In this document: piece after piece, positions 25,419-34,560 of the stretch
Numbering within the stretch: the stretch's first letter is position 1
Layout of the letters: every line of letters starts with the position of its first letter
Source: Gemmata massiliana
GTDB lineage: Bacteria > Planctomycetota > Planctomycetia > Gemmatales > Gemmataceae
Length of the DNA stretch: 64,000 nt
Assembly (NCBI GenBank): GCA_000531095.1
Contig: HG799463.1
Coordinates: forward strand, 948,670 to 1,012,669
Direction: 5' to 3'
Notes under the pieces: generated by a model
Seen by the model: the letters and a program-made list of their open reading frames with translations, nothing else
Database searches by the model: none
What the model was told of the DNA's origin: nothing
Program-made: the position numbers and the translations under genes

Positions 25419-28400
25419 GTGCGTCGAACGCTGTACTGGAAGCGCCTTCTGATCGTCTGCACCGTGTTTCTCGTTCTCAGTGGGGCCGTCTTCGCCGTTC
25501 ACCGGGTTCAAATCAAAAGTCAGGTTTCGGTCTACAGGGAGGCCGCGGAGCGTGCCGAAGCCGATATCGGCAGTGATTCCGCCAAGCGCGGAGACGTGAT
25601 CGCGCTGTACGCGAAGTACCTCAAGTTCCGACCGACCGACGAATCGGCGTACCAGAAATACGCCGCGCTGCTGTTCGAGCAGGGCAAAGCTGAAGCAGAT
25701 CCCGTTCAAGCCGAGCGCGTGGTGACCGGGGTCGAGGGCTTTCTGCGCGCGTTCCCCGCGCACGCGACCGAGCGCCGGCAGTTGGCCGAACTGTACGTGA
25801 AGAGCGGCAAGTTCACCAGCGCCCGGCAGCACATCGAGATGCTGTTCGCGGCCGGCGGGGGGCACAAATCCGATATCGAACTGCTGGAGCTGGCCGCGAC
25901 GTGCGAACAGGGCCTGGGCGATGTCACGAAGGCCATCGAGTACCTGAACGCGGCCATCAAGACCGGAACGGCGCCGGTGCGAGTATACAAGCGGGCGCTG
26001 GAACTGAACTTCGCGAGCACGTCCGACCAGAAAAACGCGAACATCGCCGGGTTACTGGAAACGCTGCTCCGCAGCCCCCGGTTCGAGAACGACGTCGCGG
26101 CCCGCGTCGCGGTGGCCCAATTCCAGCGCTTCCTGGGCGAGTTGCAGAACGCGCGGACCAACATCACCTACGCGCTGAAGGCCCCCGGCGGGGCCGATGA
26201 CCCGGACGCGCTCCTCGCCGCCGCGGAACTCGCGGTGGCCGAAATCAAGACGATCCAGGACGCGCCGGGCAAGCTCCGAGAGGCCGAAGGGTACTTGCGC
26301 CGCGCACGCGAACGCGACCCGAAGAACCTGGCCGCTGGTACGCTGCTCGCCGACGTGCTGACCCGGCAGGACAAGAAGGCCGAGGGGATCGAGCTCCTGC
26401 GCGCGACCGCCAAGCTGTTCCCGAAGGTGGACCCCGATTTCGCGATGATCGTGGACCGGCTCATCGATCTGGGCGAGCAGACGGACTCGGCCGCACTGGT
26501 GGAGAAGCTCGCGGCCGAGCCGTCGCACAAGGTGCTGGTACCGTACTACCGCGGGCGCCTCGCGCTCATCAAACAGGACTGGCGAACCGCTCAACCACTG
26601 CTCGAAGAAGCCGCCCCGAAGGTCGCGAGCGTGCGCGCGTTCCACAAGAAAGTGATGGTCGGGTTGGCCACGTGCTACGCGAACGTGCAGAACCCGGACA
26701 AGCAACTCGAATACTGCCAGAAGGCGCTCGGTGACGACCCGAACTATGCGTTCGCGATCATCGGCGAGGCCGAAGCGCTGTCCAAGATGGGCAAAACCGA
26801 GGCCGCCCTGCGCCGGTACCGCACCCTCGTGAGCGCCTTCCAGTTGTTCGACTACCGGCCCGAACTGGTGCGGCTCGAACTCCTCGACGTGCTCGGCCAA
26901 CCGGTCGAGGCCGAGGTACGGAACTGGAGCCGGTTCCAGGAGAGCCTCGGCCCGGTCGAGGGGCGCGCTGCGGAGATTTACGTTCTCGAAGCCGATTCGC
27001 TCGTGGCCCGTAACCAACCCGCCGAGGCCGCGAAGCTGTTGCGCGGGTGGCTCGACGCGAACCCGAAGCACGCGAAGGCGGCCAGTGTGTTCGTGGCGCT
27101 CGCGCGGGTCAAGGACGGCGGAGGGACCGAATCCGCCCGCTCGGTGCTCGACGAGGCCGAAAGCAAGATCGGCGACGCGGTCGATTTCCGGCTGGCCCGC
27201 GCCGGGTTGCTCGCCGCGCGCCCGAAGGTGCCCGCCCCCGACGAGTTTGAAGCGCTCGGGGCTGGCGCGGCGAAGTTCCCGCCTAGCGAGCAGTTTCGGC
27301 TCTGGTACGGATTGGGTCAGGTCGCGGGTCGGGTGGCGGACCTTCAGAAACCGGCCGAAGCGCAGGGGCTTCGCGCGGTTGCCATCACGTGCCTGCGGGC
27401 GGCGGCGGACCTGAAACCGAAAGATCTGACGTGCCACGCGGCGCTACTCGACCACGGTATTGCCGGCGGAAACATGGACGTCGTGACCCGGGCGCTCCGG
27501 GACATTGCTGAGGTCGAGGGGAAGGACGGTCCGGTCGGCGCGCTGGGGCACATCGCCATCAAGTTGCCCGAAGTCAGCAAGATGGCCGATAGCCCGCTGC
27601 GCACAGCGGCCGTGAGAGAGTTGCGCGATCTGGCCCGGCGCGTGCGGGACTTGCGCCCGGGTTGGGGGCGCGTGTTCGTGGCGCTCGCGGAACTCGACAT
27701 GATCGAGGGGCTGAACGACGCGGCGCTGACGAACTACACGGAAGCCATCAAGAAGGGCGAGCGCCAGGAGTTCGTGATCCGCCGGGCGGTGGACCTGTAC
27801 CGCACCAAGAAGCAGGACGACGATGCCGTCGGCACGCTGAACAAGCTGAGTACCGAGATCCGGCTCCCGGACGACCTGGAACGGTACCGCTCGATCCGCA
27901 ACCTGCTGCTGGCCCAAGAACTACCCAAGAACTCGCGCCCGACCATCGATCGCATTGCTCCGGTCGACAGCAAGGATTATCGACTCCAGTTGCTCCGCGG
28001 GTCGCTGTTGGCCACGATCCGCGAGGACGCGGAGGCGCTGGTCGCGTTTCGCCGGGCGGTCGAACTGAACGACCAGTTGCCCGAAACGTGGGGCGGGTTG
28101 GTTTCGCAACTGATCCGCGCCGACAAGCTCGACGACGCGAAGCGCGCGGTCGCACAGGCCGAGAAAGCGCTCACGAATGCCCCCGTTCCCCCGACGACCG
28201 AAGGGAAGGCCGAACTCAAGATCGGTTTGGGCAGTTTGCACGAGGTGGTGGGCGATCTGAAACCTGCTCTCGCTTACTACAACGCGGCCGTTGAGATCGC
28301 CCCGCGGGATCTCAACCCGACGCGACAACTCGTCCAGTTCTTCCAGCGCACCGGGCAGATGGAGCGGGCCGAGGAGCGGTTGAACCAGGCAAAGGACGCG

Positions 28401-29819
28401 ACCACGCCGGACGTGGCGCGGTGGGCCAGACGGCACCTCGCGATGACCATGATTAGCCGCTCCGATGCGTACACGCTGCGGGGAAAGGCGCTGGACCTGA
28501 TCGAGCGCAACTTGGCGGTCGCCGCGGACGACCCGGAAGACGTGAAGGCACGAGCCGTGATTTGGACGCTCGACCCGGTCACACGCGAAAAGGGCGTCGA
28601 GGTGTTGAGAGGTTACGGTGATCGCGGCGACCTCGCCCCGGAGGAGTTCTACCTGCTCGGGCGGCTCGCGTTCGACCAGGGCCGGGACAAGTTCGTTCAG
28701 GCGGAAAAGTATTTCCGGCTCGCAGCGCGCCTGCGCCCGGGCGTCACCCCCGAGCACCTCGCGGCCCACGTCCGGGTGTACCTGGCGCTCAACCGCGTGG
28801 ACCTCGCGGAAGCCGCACTGGAGCGCCTGCGGGGCAATTTCTCGAACAGTTGGGAGGCCACGCGGGAGACGGCGAGGGTGCTGTCTCGCAAGAGCAAGGA
28901 CCGGGCCATATTGGAGCCGGACGAGGCGAAGCGCCTGCTCGAACAGGCTCGCGGTGCGATCCAGAAATTTCCCGGTTGGGACGCGGGTGCGAGCGCAACG
29001 CTCCGCTCCGGTCCTCTCTTCGAGGAACTCGGGATGATCGCGGACGCGGAGTCCCTCTACAAGAAGTACCTCGCGGAGAACTCCGCGCCCGGCGCGCACC
29101 AGGCGCTCGCGATCCTGTACGTCCGGCAGAAACAACCGGACCGGGCCATCGACCTCGCGTTCGCACACGAACCGAAAGCGCCCGTCGCGGTGACGGCCCG
29201 GCTACTCACCGGAGCGGTGCGAGCGAAGCGCCCGGACGTCACGACCGAGATGAAGGTCGAGAAGTGGCTCGACGGCGCGCTCGCTAAGGCGGCCGGTAAC
29301 CTCGAACTGGAAGCCTCGCTCATCGGGGCGAAGGCCGAACTGTTCGACGCACGCGGGGAGTACGCGAACGCGATCAAGGAGTACGAGCGCGCGGTCGCCA
29401 CGTTCGCGCGCGTCGCCGGCCCGAAGGGGAGCAACGACATGGTTGTGAACAACCTGTGTATGCTCCTCGCGCTGTACCAGCCGGCCCGGGCGAGCGACGC
29501 GGTGAAGATGATGACGGACCTGATCGCGATCCGCGGACCGGTCCCGTCGTTCCTCGACACCCGCGCGGTCGCGTACCTCGTGAGCAGCCGACCGGAGGGG
29601 GCAATCAAGGATCTCGAAATGGCCCTCGTTCAGTTCGACCGCCCGACGTACCACTTCCACTTGGCCTGGGCGTATGACCTCAACGAACTGGAAGCGAACC
29701 GCGCACTGGCGGTGAGGGAACTCAAGAAAGCACAGAGTACCGGGCTGACGGCCGACGCCCTACACCCGATCGAACTCGATAAGTACCGGGCGCTGCTGGC
29801 GAAATACAAGTTGGAGTAA
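25419..29819 (+). CDS. Very large membrane-anchored TPR protein
   Basis: A protein of 1466 residues with a GTG start preceded by GAGGA; an earlier in-frame TTG lies inside the terminator and is rejected. One N-terminal membrane segment (about 8-28, LLIVCTVFLVLSGAVFAV) is followed by more than twenty degenerate TPR-type helical hairpins to the C-terminus (for example AIEYLNAAIKTG, LEYCQKALGDDPNYA, ALAYYNAAVEIAP, AIKEYERAV). Long TPR proteins such as PrsT accompany PEP-CTERM systems, and its neighbours here are two PEP-CTERM genes, so a role in polymer secretion or sorting is plausible. No catalytic motif is seen. Confidence 0.82.
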   Translation: MRRTLYWKRLLIVCTVFLVLSGAVFAVHRVQIKSQVSVYREAAERAEADIGSDSAKRGDVIALYAKYLKFRPTDESAYQKYAALLFEQGKAEADPVQAERVVTGVEGFLRAFPAHATERRQLAELYVKSGKFTSARQHIEMLFAAGGGHKSDIELLELAATCEQGLGDVTKAIEYLNAAIKTGTAPVRVYKRALELNFASTSDQKNANIAGLLETLLRSPRFENDVAARVAVAQFQRFLGELQNARTNITYALKAPGGADDPDALLAAAELAVAEIKTIQDAPGKLREAEGYLRRARERDPKNLAAGTLLADVLTRQDKKAEGIELLRATAKLFPKVDPDFAMIVDRLIDLGEQTDSAALVEKLAAEPSHKVLVPYYRGRLALIKQDWRTAQPLLEEAAPKVASVRAFHKKVMVGLATCYANVQNPDKQLEYCQKALGDDPNYAFAIIGEAEALSKMGKTEAALRRYRTLVSAFQLFDYRPELVRLELLDVLGQPVEAEVRNWSRFQESLGPVEGRAAEIYVLEADSLVARNQPAEAAKLLRGWLDANPKHAKAASVFVALARVKDGGGTESARSVLDEAESKIGDAVDFRLARAGLLAARPKVPAPDEFEALGAGAAKFPPSEQFRLWYGLGQVAGRVADLQKPAEAQGLRAVAITCLRAAADLKPKDLTCHAALLDHGIAGGNMDVVTRALRDIAEVEGKDGPVGALGHIAIKLPEVSKMADSPLRTAAVRELRDLARRVRDLRPGWGRVFVALAELDMIEGLNDAALTNYTEAIKKGERQEFVIRRAVDLYRTKKQDDDAVGTLNKLSTEIRLPDDLERYRSIRNLLLAQELPKNSRPTIDRIAPVDSKDYRLQLLRGSLLATIREDAEALVAFRRAVELNDQLPETWGGLVSQLIRADKLDDAKRAVAQAEKALTNAPVPPTTEGKAELKIGLGSLHEVVGDLKPALAYYNAAVEIAPRDLNPTRQLVQFFQRTGQMERAEERLNQAKDATTPDVARWARRHLAMTMISRSDAYTLRGKALDLIERNLAVAADDPEDVKARAVIWTLDPVTREKGVEVLRGYGDRGDLAPEEFYLLGRLAFDQGRDKFVQAEKYFRLAARLRPGVTPEHLAAHVRVYLALNRVDLAEAALERLRGNFSNSWEATRETARVLSRKSKDRAILEPDEAKRLLEQARGAIQKFPGWDAGASATLRSGPLFEELGMIADAESLYKKYLAENSAPGAHQALAILYVRQKQPDRAIDLAFAHEPKAPVAVTARLLTGAVRAKRPDVTTEMKVEKWLDGALAKAAGNLELEASLIGAKAELFDARGEYANAIKEYERAVATFARVAGPKGSNDMVVNNLCMLLALYQPARASDAVKMMTDLIAIRGPVPSFLDTRAVAYLVSSRPEGAIKDLEMALVQFDRPTYHFHLAWAYDLNELEANRALAVRELKKAQSTGLTADALHPIELDKYRALLAKYKLE

Positions 29820-29863
29820 CGCGACGACTCGCAGATCACCGTTGTGCGAACGGAGAGCGAAGT

Positions 29864-30262
29864 ATGCGTGTTCTCGATGAGGTCGCGGCGGCCGTTCACG
29901 CCGCTCGCTACTGTTTCCGACCGGTCCACACAGCGACCGGGTTAGAAGAGCAATTCGCCGCCCCAATTACCCCTCGGCAGTGGACCGCGATCCAACGGCG
30001 CCTCGCGTGCGACATTCCGCCGCTGGAGTTCGAGCAGGGGCACTGGTTCTTACCGGACGGTTTCGTCACCGTTTGGGATCTCGTCGATCACGTGGCCCGT
30101 TACCACCCCGAATGGCAACTTCCGCCCGAGCGCACCGGGAGCGCGTGGCGCGAGGCGCAGATTTTTGTCGGGGTGCGCGTCTGCATCGTGGGCGCGGGTA
30201 GTCTCGATGAGAAAGACGTCGTTCGTTCGGCACGATTGATGAAGGACTTGGGGCTCGCCTAA
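29864..30262 (+). CDS. Conserved-looking hypothetical protein
   Basis: A cytoplasmic-type protein of 132 residues with no signal peptide. It has aromatic, acidic and amphipathic character (FEQGHWFLPDGF, VWDLVDHVARYHPEW, REAQIFVGVRVCIVG, VRSARLMKDLGL). The ending, ARLMKDLGL, weakly resembles the start of an acyl-carrier-like helix (F-DDLG), but no phosphopantetheine serine is present. It starts 44 bases after the large TPR gene and may be co-transcribed. Not recognised further. Confidence 0.6.
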   Translation: MRVLDEVAAAVHAARYCFRPVHTATGLEEQFAAPITPRQWTAIQRRLACDIPPLEFEQGHWFLPDGFVTVWDLVDHVARYHPEWQLPPERTGSAWREAQIFVGVRVCIVGAGSLDEKDVVRSARLMKDLGLA

Positions 30263-30307
30263 TTCCGGTTCGGGTTTGTTGCTGCGGCCACCGTGCGAGA
30301 AGCGGAA

Positions 30308-30419
30308 GGAAGAGCCGCGGATCACGCAGATTACGCGGATCAGACAAAAAGGTGATTTTCTAGCCCCGATAGGGGCGATAGCGAGCGGCCAGGGGTGACG
30401 CGCTAGCGCAATTCCTGGC
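30308..30419. repeat. Intergenic repeat-like sequence at the patatin 3' end
   Basis: This segment has the short-period motif GCGGATCACGCAGATTACGCGGAT, followed by GCCCCGATAGGGGC and imperfectly complementary CCAGGGGTGAC / ATTCCTGG segments. From memory, similar strings recur in planctomycete intergenic DNA. Within this window it is related only loosely to the ACAGGATTTACAGGAT core of the elements at 38738 and 46010. Confidence 0.45.
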
Positions 30420-31671
30420 GCACTGGCTCGGCCGCAGCCCCTTCTACTTCCCAGTGGTGAACTCCAGCCCGGCGCGCGGCGGGCTGACCGCACCGGGCGC
30501 GGTATCGGGGGACTTGTTCCCACGAACCGCTCGACCCCATCTGGTACCCGACCAAGTACATGCGCTGAGATTCGTCCGGGTCGAACACCATGCTGCTCGA
30601 CCGCCCCTGGAAGCTGTCCGGGAGGGCGATCAGGCCGAACCGCGAGTGCGTCGTGCCGCAGAAGGCGTACAGTTTCACCATGTCGGCCCGGAACAGTGCG
30701 TACAGCGTGGTCGAAACCGCGGTCACCATCGTCTCGAAGATGCCGGGGCACTTTTCCGCGCGGTTCGGGTGCGTCTTCCCGGCCGAGAGAACCCACACGT
30801 TCGAGCCGGCCGGGATCGGGCCGGCGGTGCGCAGGAACACCTGCGTCAGGTTCCCGGCGTCGGCGTGCAGCTCCTTGTACCGCACGCCGTCCACGGTCAC
30901 GTCGAACTCGACCGGCGGCACGAGTCCGGGGATCGAGCACGCGGCGAGGATCGCCTTGCGGATGATGACCTTCGCGTCCGGGCGCCCGGAGCACGCGATC
31001 GCGCCGATGTCCCAGATCGCGAGCCGGTGCGACAGCACGTTCGACGTGGCGACGAACAGCCGGCGCCCCTGGTTGTGGGCCGCGCACAGGTCGGCCATCA
31101 CCGCGTCGTTGAGGTGCTTGTCGAGCAGGTCTTCGAGCGGGTGCGAGGTCATCAGCCCGCGACCCGTGAGCAGCCCGCGGACCGGGCGCCAGCGGAACAG
31201 GTCGGAGCGGTTCAGGTTCAGGAAGGTGCGGGCCAGTTCGTCGTCGTACTTCGGCCCGAGAAACGCCATGAACGCGGTCGGCGCGCCGCTACTCACCCCG
31301 GTCGCGACGTCGAAATCCGGGCGCGTGCCGGACGCGGTCCACCCGCACAGCGCACCGGCCGTGAACGCCGCGTACTTCCCGCCGCCGGACACGCACAGGA
31401 TGTTCTTGGGTTTCTCCGCGGCGGGCGGGGGCACCGGTTCGGCTCCCCGGAGCGCGGTGGCGAGGCTGGCCACCGTGTCCGCATCGGCGTCGTGGTAGTC
31501 GGCGGAAGGCTTTTCGTTGGTCCAGGCCTTCGTCGCGAGCGCGTCCGGGACCGGGTTCTGAACCCGGGGACCGGTACACCCGACCAACACCGCCAGCACC
31601 AGCGCTGTCATCAGTGCGAACAAGTGCACGTTTCGAGCGTACCCCCGTCGCTCGCACGAGCCGGTTCCCAT
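30403..31671 (-). CDS. Patatin-like phospholipase, lipoprotein (probable 3'-end frameshift)
   Basis: From the ATG at 31671 the protein is 422 residues; a GTG at 31629 is an alternative. A lipobox (LVGC) follows a hydrophobic signal. The patatin domain has the glycine-rich oxyanion motif VSGGGKYAAF, the nucleophile elbow GVSSGAPTA (Gly-x-Ser-x-Gly) and a DAGN-type motif (HADAGNLTQ) expected to hold the catalytic Asp. It should hydrolyse acyl ester bonds at the envelope. After GSSGSWEQVP the frame becomes Arg-rich. Removing one base from the five-G run at 30507-30511 gives DTAPGAVSPPRAGLEFTTGK and a stop at 30444-30446, a far more natural end. Confidence 0.85.
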   Translation of the reverse strand: MGTGSCERRGYARNVHLFALMTALVLAVLVGCTGPRVQNPVPDALATKAWTNEKPSADYHDADADTVASLATALRGAEPVPPPAAEKPKNILCVSGGGKYAAFTAGALCGWTASGTRPDFDVATGVSSGAPTAFMAFLGPKYDDELARTFLNLNRSDLFRWRPVRGLLTGRGLMTSHPLEDLLDKHLNDAVMADLCAAHNQGRRLFVATSNVLSHRLAIWDIGAIACSGRPDAKVIIRKAILAACSIPGLVPPVEFDVTVDGVRYKELHADAGNLTQVFLRTAGPIPAGSNVWVLSAGKTHPNRAEKCPGIFETMVTAVSTTLYALFRADMVKLYAFCGTTHSRFGLIALPDSFQGRSSSMVFDPDESQRMYLVGYQMGSSGSWEQVPRYRARCGQPAARRAGVHHWEVEGAAAEPVRQELR

Positions 31672-31859
31672 GCCACCCCCAAAGTCTGTTCGGCCTGAGC
31701 CGGGCGGAAATAACAGCACCCGTGTGCCCGGTCAAGCGTCAAATGGCCCGTTTTGGCGAACTCCCCCGGCGCGGTAAGCTGGAGAACGGGCCGGGCACCG
31801 GGAGGCCCAAGTGGTACACTCACTCCATTCGCCCGCGTGCCACCCTCTCGTTCCGCGCA

Positions 31860-33682
31860 ATGATTCTTATCGCACAAGGTCCGACCCCGTTCGATTCCTG
31901 GCGCCGCGTACTGCCGAACGACGTTCCCGTCGTTCTCGGGCGCGATTCGCCCGAATGGGCCGTGCCGTGGGAACCGTTTCTCGCGCGGCGCCACGCGGAA
32001 CTGACCGCGCGCGGCGCGAAACTCAAGGTGCGCAAGATCATCGGGGCGTCCAACCCGGTGTTCCACGCGGGCCGGTCCGTCGATCACTTCGACCTGCTCC
32101 CCGGCGGCTCGTTCGTGATCGGGCATACCACGTTCACGTTCGGTGACGCCGCGTATGAACCGGTTTCGCCCGGGAACGAGCCCCCGCTTTTAGACATGCG
32201 GACCGTTGCGCACCACGAACTCGATCGGCTCGCGTTCCGCGACGCTCCGCACCGGCTCGATGTGCTGAGCCGGCTCCCGGACGTGATCTCCAGCGCCACC
32301 GACGACGCGGACCTCCTCCGCCGGCTCGTGGACATGCTCCTGGCCGGGATTCGCCGGGCGGACGCGGTCGCGATCGTCTCACTCCCGGCCGGGGCGGACG
32401 CGGCCCACGAGCGCCTGAAACTGTTGCACTGGGACCGGCGTCTCTCGGGCGAGGGGGATTTCGAGCCGAGCAAGCGACTCGTCACGGCCGCGGTCGCGGA
32501 ACAGAAGCAAACAGTGCTCCACGTATGGGGGCGACACCGGGTAGCTCACTGAGGGACGATCCGTTCACGCTCCAGGGTCGGTTCGATTGGGCGTTCTGCA
32601 CGCCGGTGCATTGCGATGCGTGCCCGGGGTGGGGGCTGTACGTGGCGGGGCGGTTCAACGGGGCGGAACCGGCCACGTTACTCGCGCCGTGGGAATCGAA
32701 CGAACTCCGCGACGACGTGAAGTTCACGGAACTCGTGGGCGACATCCTCGGGGCGCTCCGGCAGGTGCAGGTGCTCCGAGAGCGCCAGGGCGTTTTCCGG
32801 CGATTCTTTTCGCCGGGAGTAATGAACGTGCTCTCCGGTGGCGACGCCCCGCGTGCGCTCGAACCGCGTGAGGCCGACGTGACGGTGCTGTTCTGCGACC
32901 TCCGCGGGTTCTCGCGCAAGGTGGAAGAGGGAGCAGACCGGTTGCTCGAAGTGCTCACGCGGGTCAGTGCCGCCCTCGGGCTGATGACGCAGAACATCCT
33001 TAGCCACCGCGGGGCGATTGCGGATTTCCTCGGTGACGCGGCGATGGGCTTCTGGGGTTGGCCCCTGGAGCAACCAGGGAAGGTGGAGTATGCGTGTCGC
33101 GCGGCGCTGGGCATTCGCGCCGCGTTTGAGGCCGTCGGGCGCGACGCGGGGCACCCGCTGTACGGGTTCCGGGTCGGTATCGGCATCGCGAGCGGGCGCG
33201 CGGTGGCGGGCGGTATCGGCACGCCGGAACAAGCTAAAGTGACGGTGTTTGGTCCGGTCGTGAACCTCGCGTCGCGCCTTCAAGACATGACCAAACTGCT
33301 CCGCGTACCGATCCTCATTGACGAACCGACCGCTGACGCGGTCCGTGAAAAGCTCCCGCACGACGTCGGTCGCGTGCGCCGAATGGTGAAGGTTCGACCC
33401 TACGGTTTGGAAACGCCACTCGTGGTCGCGGAACTGATTCCGCCGGCTCCTGCCCCGGGCGCAGAAATAACTGAGGGCGCGCTTTCGGACGCGGACCTCG
33501 TCGCTTACGACGCCGCACTCGATGCGTTTCTTCGCGGGGACTGGAACGCGGCTTACAAGCACCTGCACCGCGTTCCGCCGGACGATCGGGGAAAAGATGT
33601 GCTGACGGAGTTCATCCTGAAAAACAACCGCACCCCGCCCCCGGGTTGGGACGGGGTGATACCGCTGGGTAGTAAGGGGTAA
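31860..33682 (+). pseudogene. FHA-GAF-class III adenylate/guanylate cyclase, interrupted by one frameshift
   Basis: Two frames form one protein of about 607 residues. The first (31860-32552) has an FHA-like domain (VVLGRDSPEW, ARRHAEL) and a GAF-like helix-strand region (DLLRRLVDMLLAGIRRADAVAIVSLP). The second (from about 32525) continues with the GAF end (FDWAFCTPVHCDACPGWGLYVAG), a coiled linker and a class III cyclase domain with metal-binding VTVLFCDLRGFS, FLGDAAMGFWG and VVNLASRLQ. Adding one G to the five-G run at 32527-32531 joins the frames as LHVWGATPGSSLRDD. The domain makes cyclic nucleotide from NTP; GAF and FHA parts would sense ligand or phosphoprotein. It is probably intact in the organism. 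Confidence 0.85.
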
Positions 33683-33693
33683 GGCTCCCGCTC

Positions 33694-34437
33694 TTACTCC
33701 GCGGCCATTTCTTCGGTGAGCATTGCGTCGGTGTAGACGTTCTGCACGTCGTCGTGATCGTCGAGTGCGTCGATGAACTTGATGACCTTTTTGCCGGTCT
33801 CCACGTCGATCTCTTTTTGCATCTTCGGGAGGTACTTCACTTCGGCCTCGGCCACCTCAATGTTCGCGGCCTTCAGCGCCTCGAACACAGCCGTGAAGTT
33901 GGACGGGTCGCAGGTGATCTCGAACACGTCCCCCTCGCGTTTTAGGTCATCCGCGCCTGCTTCGAGCGCGATGGCCATCAGCGCGTCTTCGTCGGCGTGC
34001 TTCGCGGCCTCGACCGCGAAGAACCCCTTGCGCTCGAACATGTAGCTGACGCTGCCGGGGACGCCGACGTTCGCGTTGGCGCGCTCGAAGATCTTTTTGA
34101 TCTCGCCGTTGGTGCGGTTGCGGTTATCGGTCAGCACGTCGACCAGCACCGCGACCCCGCCGGGGCCGTAGCCCTCGTACATGATCTCGTCGAAGCTGGA
34201 ACCTTCGGTTTCCCCCGTCCCGCGCTTGATGGCCCGCTCGATGTTGTCCTTGGGCATGGAAACGGAGCGCGCCTTGTCGATGGCGTAGCGGAGCTTCAGG
34301 TTCATTGTCGGGTCGCCGCCGCCGGCGCGCGCCGCGATGATGATGTACCGGCTCAGCTTGCTGAACAGCTTGCCCCGCTTGGCGTCCACCACGTTCTTGT
34401 GGCGGACCATGTTCTTATAGTGGCTGTGGCCTGCCAT
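33694..34437 (-). CDS. YebC/PmpR-family DNA-binding protein
   Basis: A full-length protein of 247 residues, normal for the family, starting MAGHSHYKNM; an earlier in-frame start at 34485 lacks family similarity. Hallmarks are KLFSKLSRYIIIAARAGG (about 23-40), ARSVSMPKDNIERAIKRG, the acidic YEGYGPGGVAVLVDVLTDNRNRT and ALDDHDDVQNVYTD near the end. YebC proteins are described as transcription regulators and, more recently, as factors affecting ribosome stalling. Its neighbours give no operon context; the cyclase gene converges on it with an 11-base gap. Confidence 0.95.
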   Translation of the reverse strand: MAGHSHYKNMVRHKNVVDAKRGKLFSKLSRYIIIAARAGGGDPTMNLKLRYAIDKARSVSMPKDNIERAIKRGTGETEGSSFDEIMYEGYGPGGVAVLVDVLTDNRNRTNGEIKKIFERANANVGVPGSVSYMFERKGFFAVEAAKHADEDALMAIALEAGADDLKREGDVFEITCDPSNFTAVFEALKAANIEVAEAEVKYLPKMQKEIDVETGKKVIKFIDALDDHDDVQNVYTDAMLTEEMAAE

Positions 34438-34560
34438 ATCCCAAACCTCTCGGTTAACTCGATAGTGGAACAGTATAGCAGCCATTCTGTGGTGTGGCGT
34501 GCGCGGGGGGCGGGCGGGTGTTGAGTACCGAAACCTTCAGCGGTGCGGTAAACTCGCGTC

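Noticed and set aside
32525-33682. Separate stand-alone cyclase gene
   Set aside because: Its N-terminal part is the missing half of the GAF domain, and a one-base correction joins it to the upstream frame.
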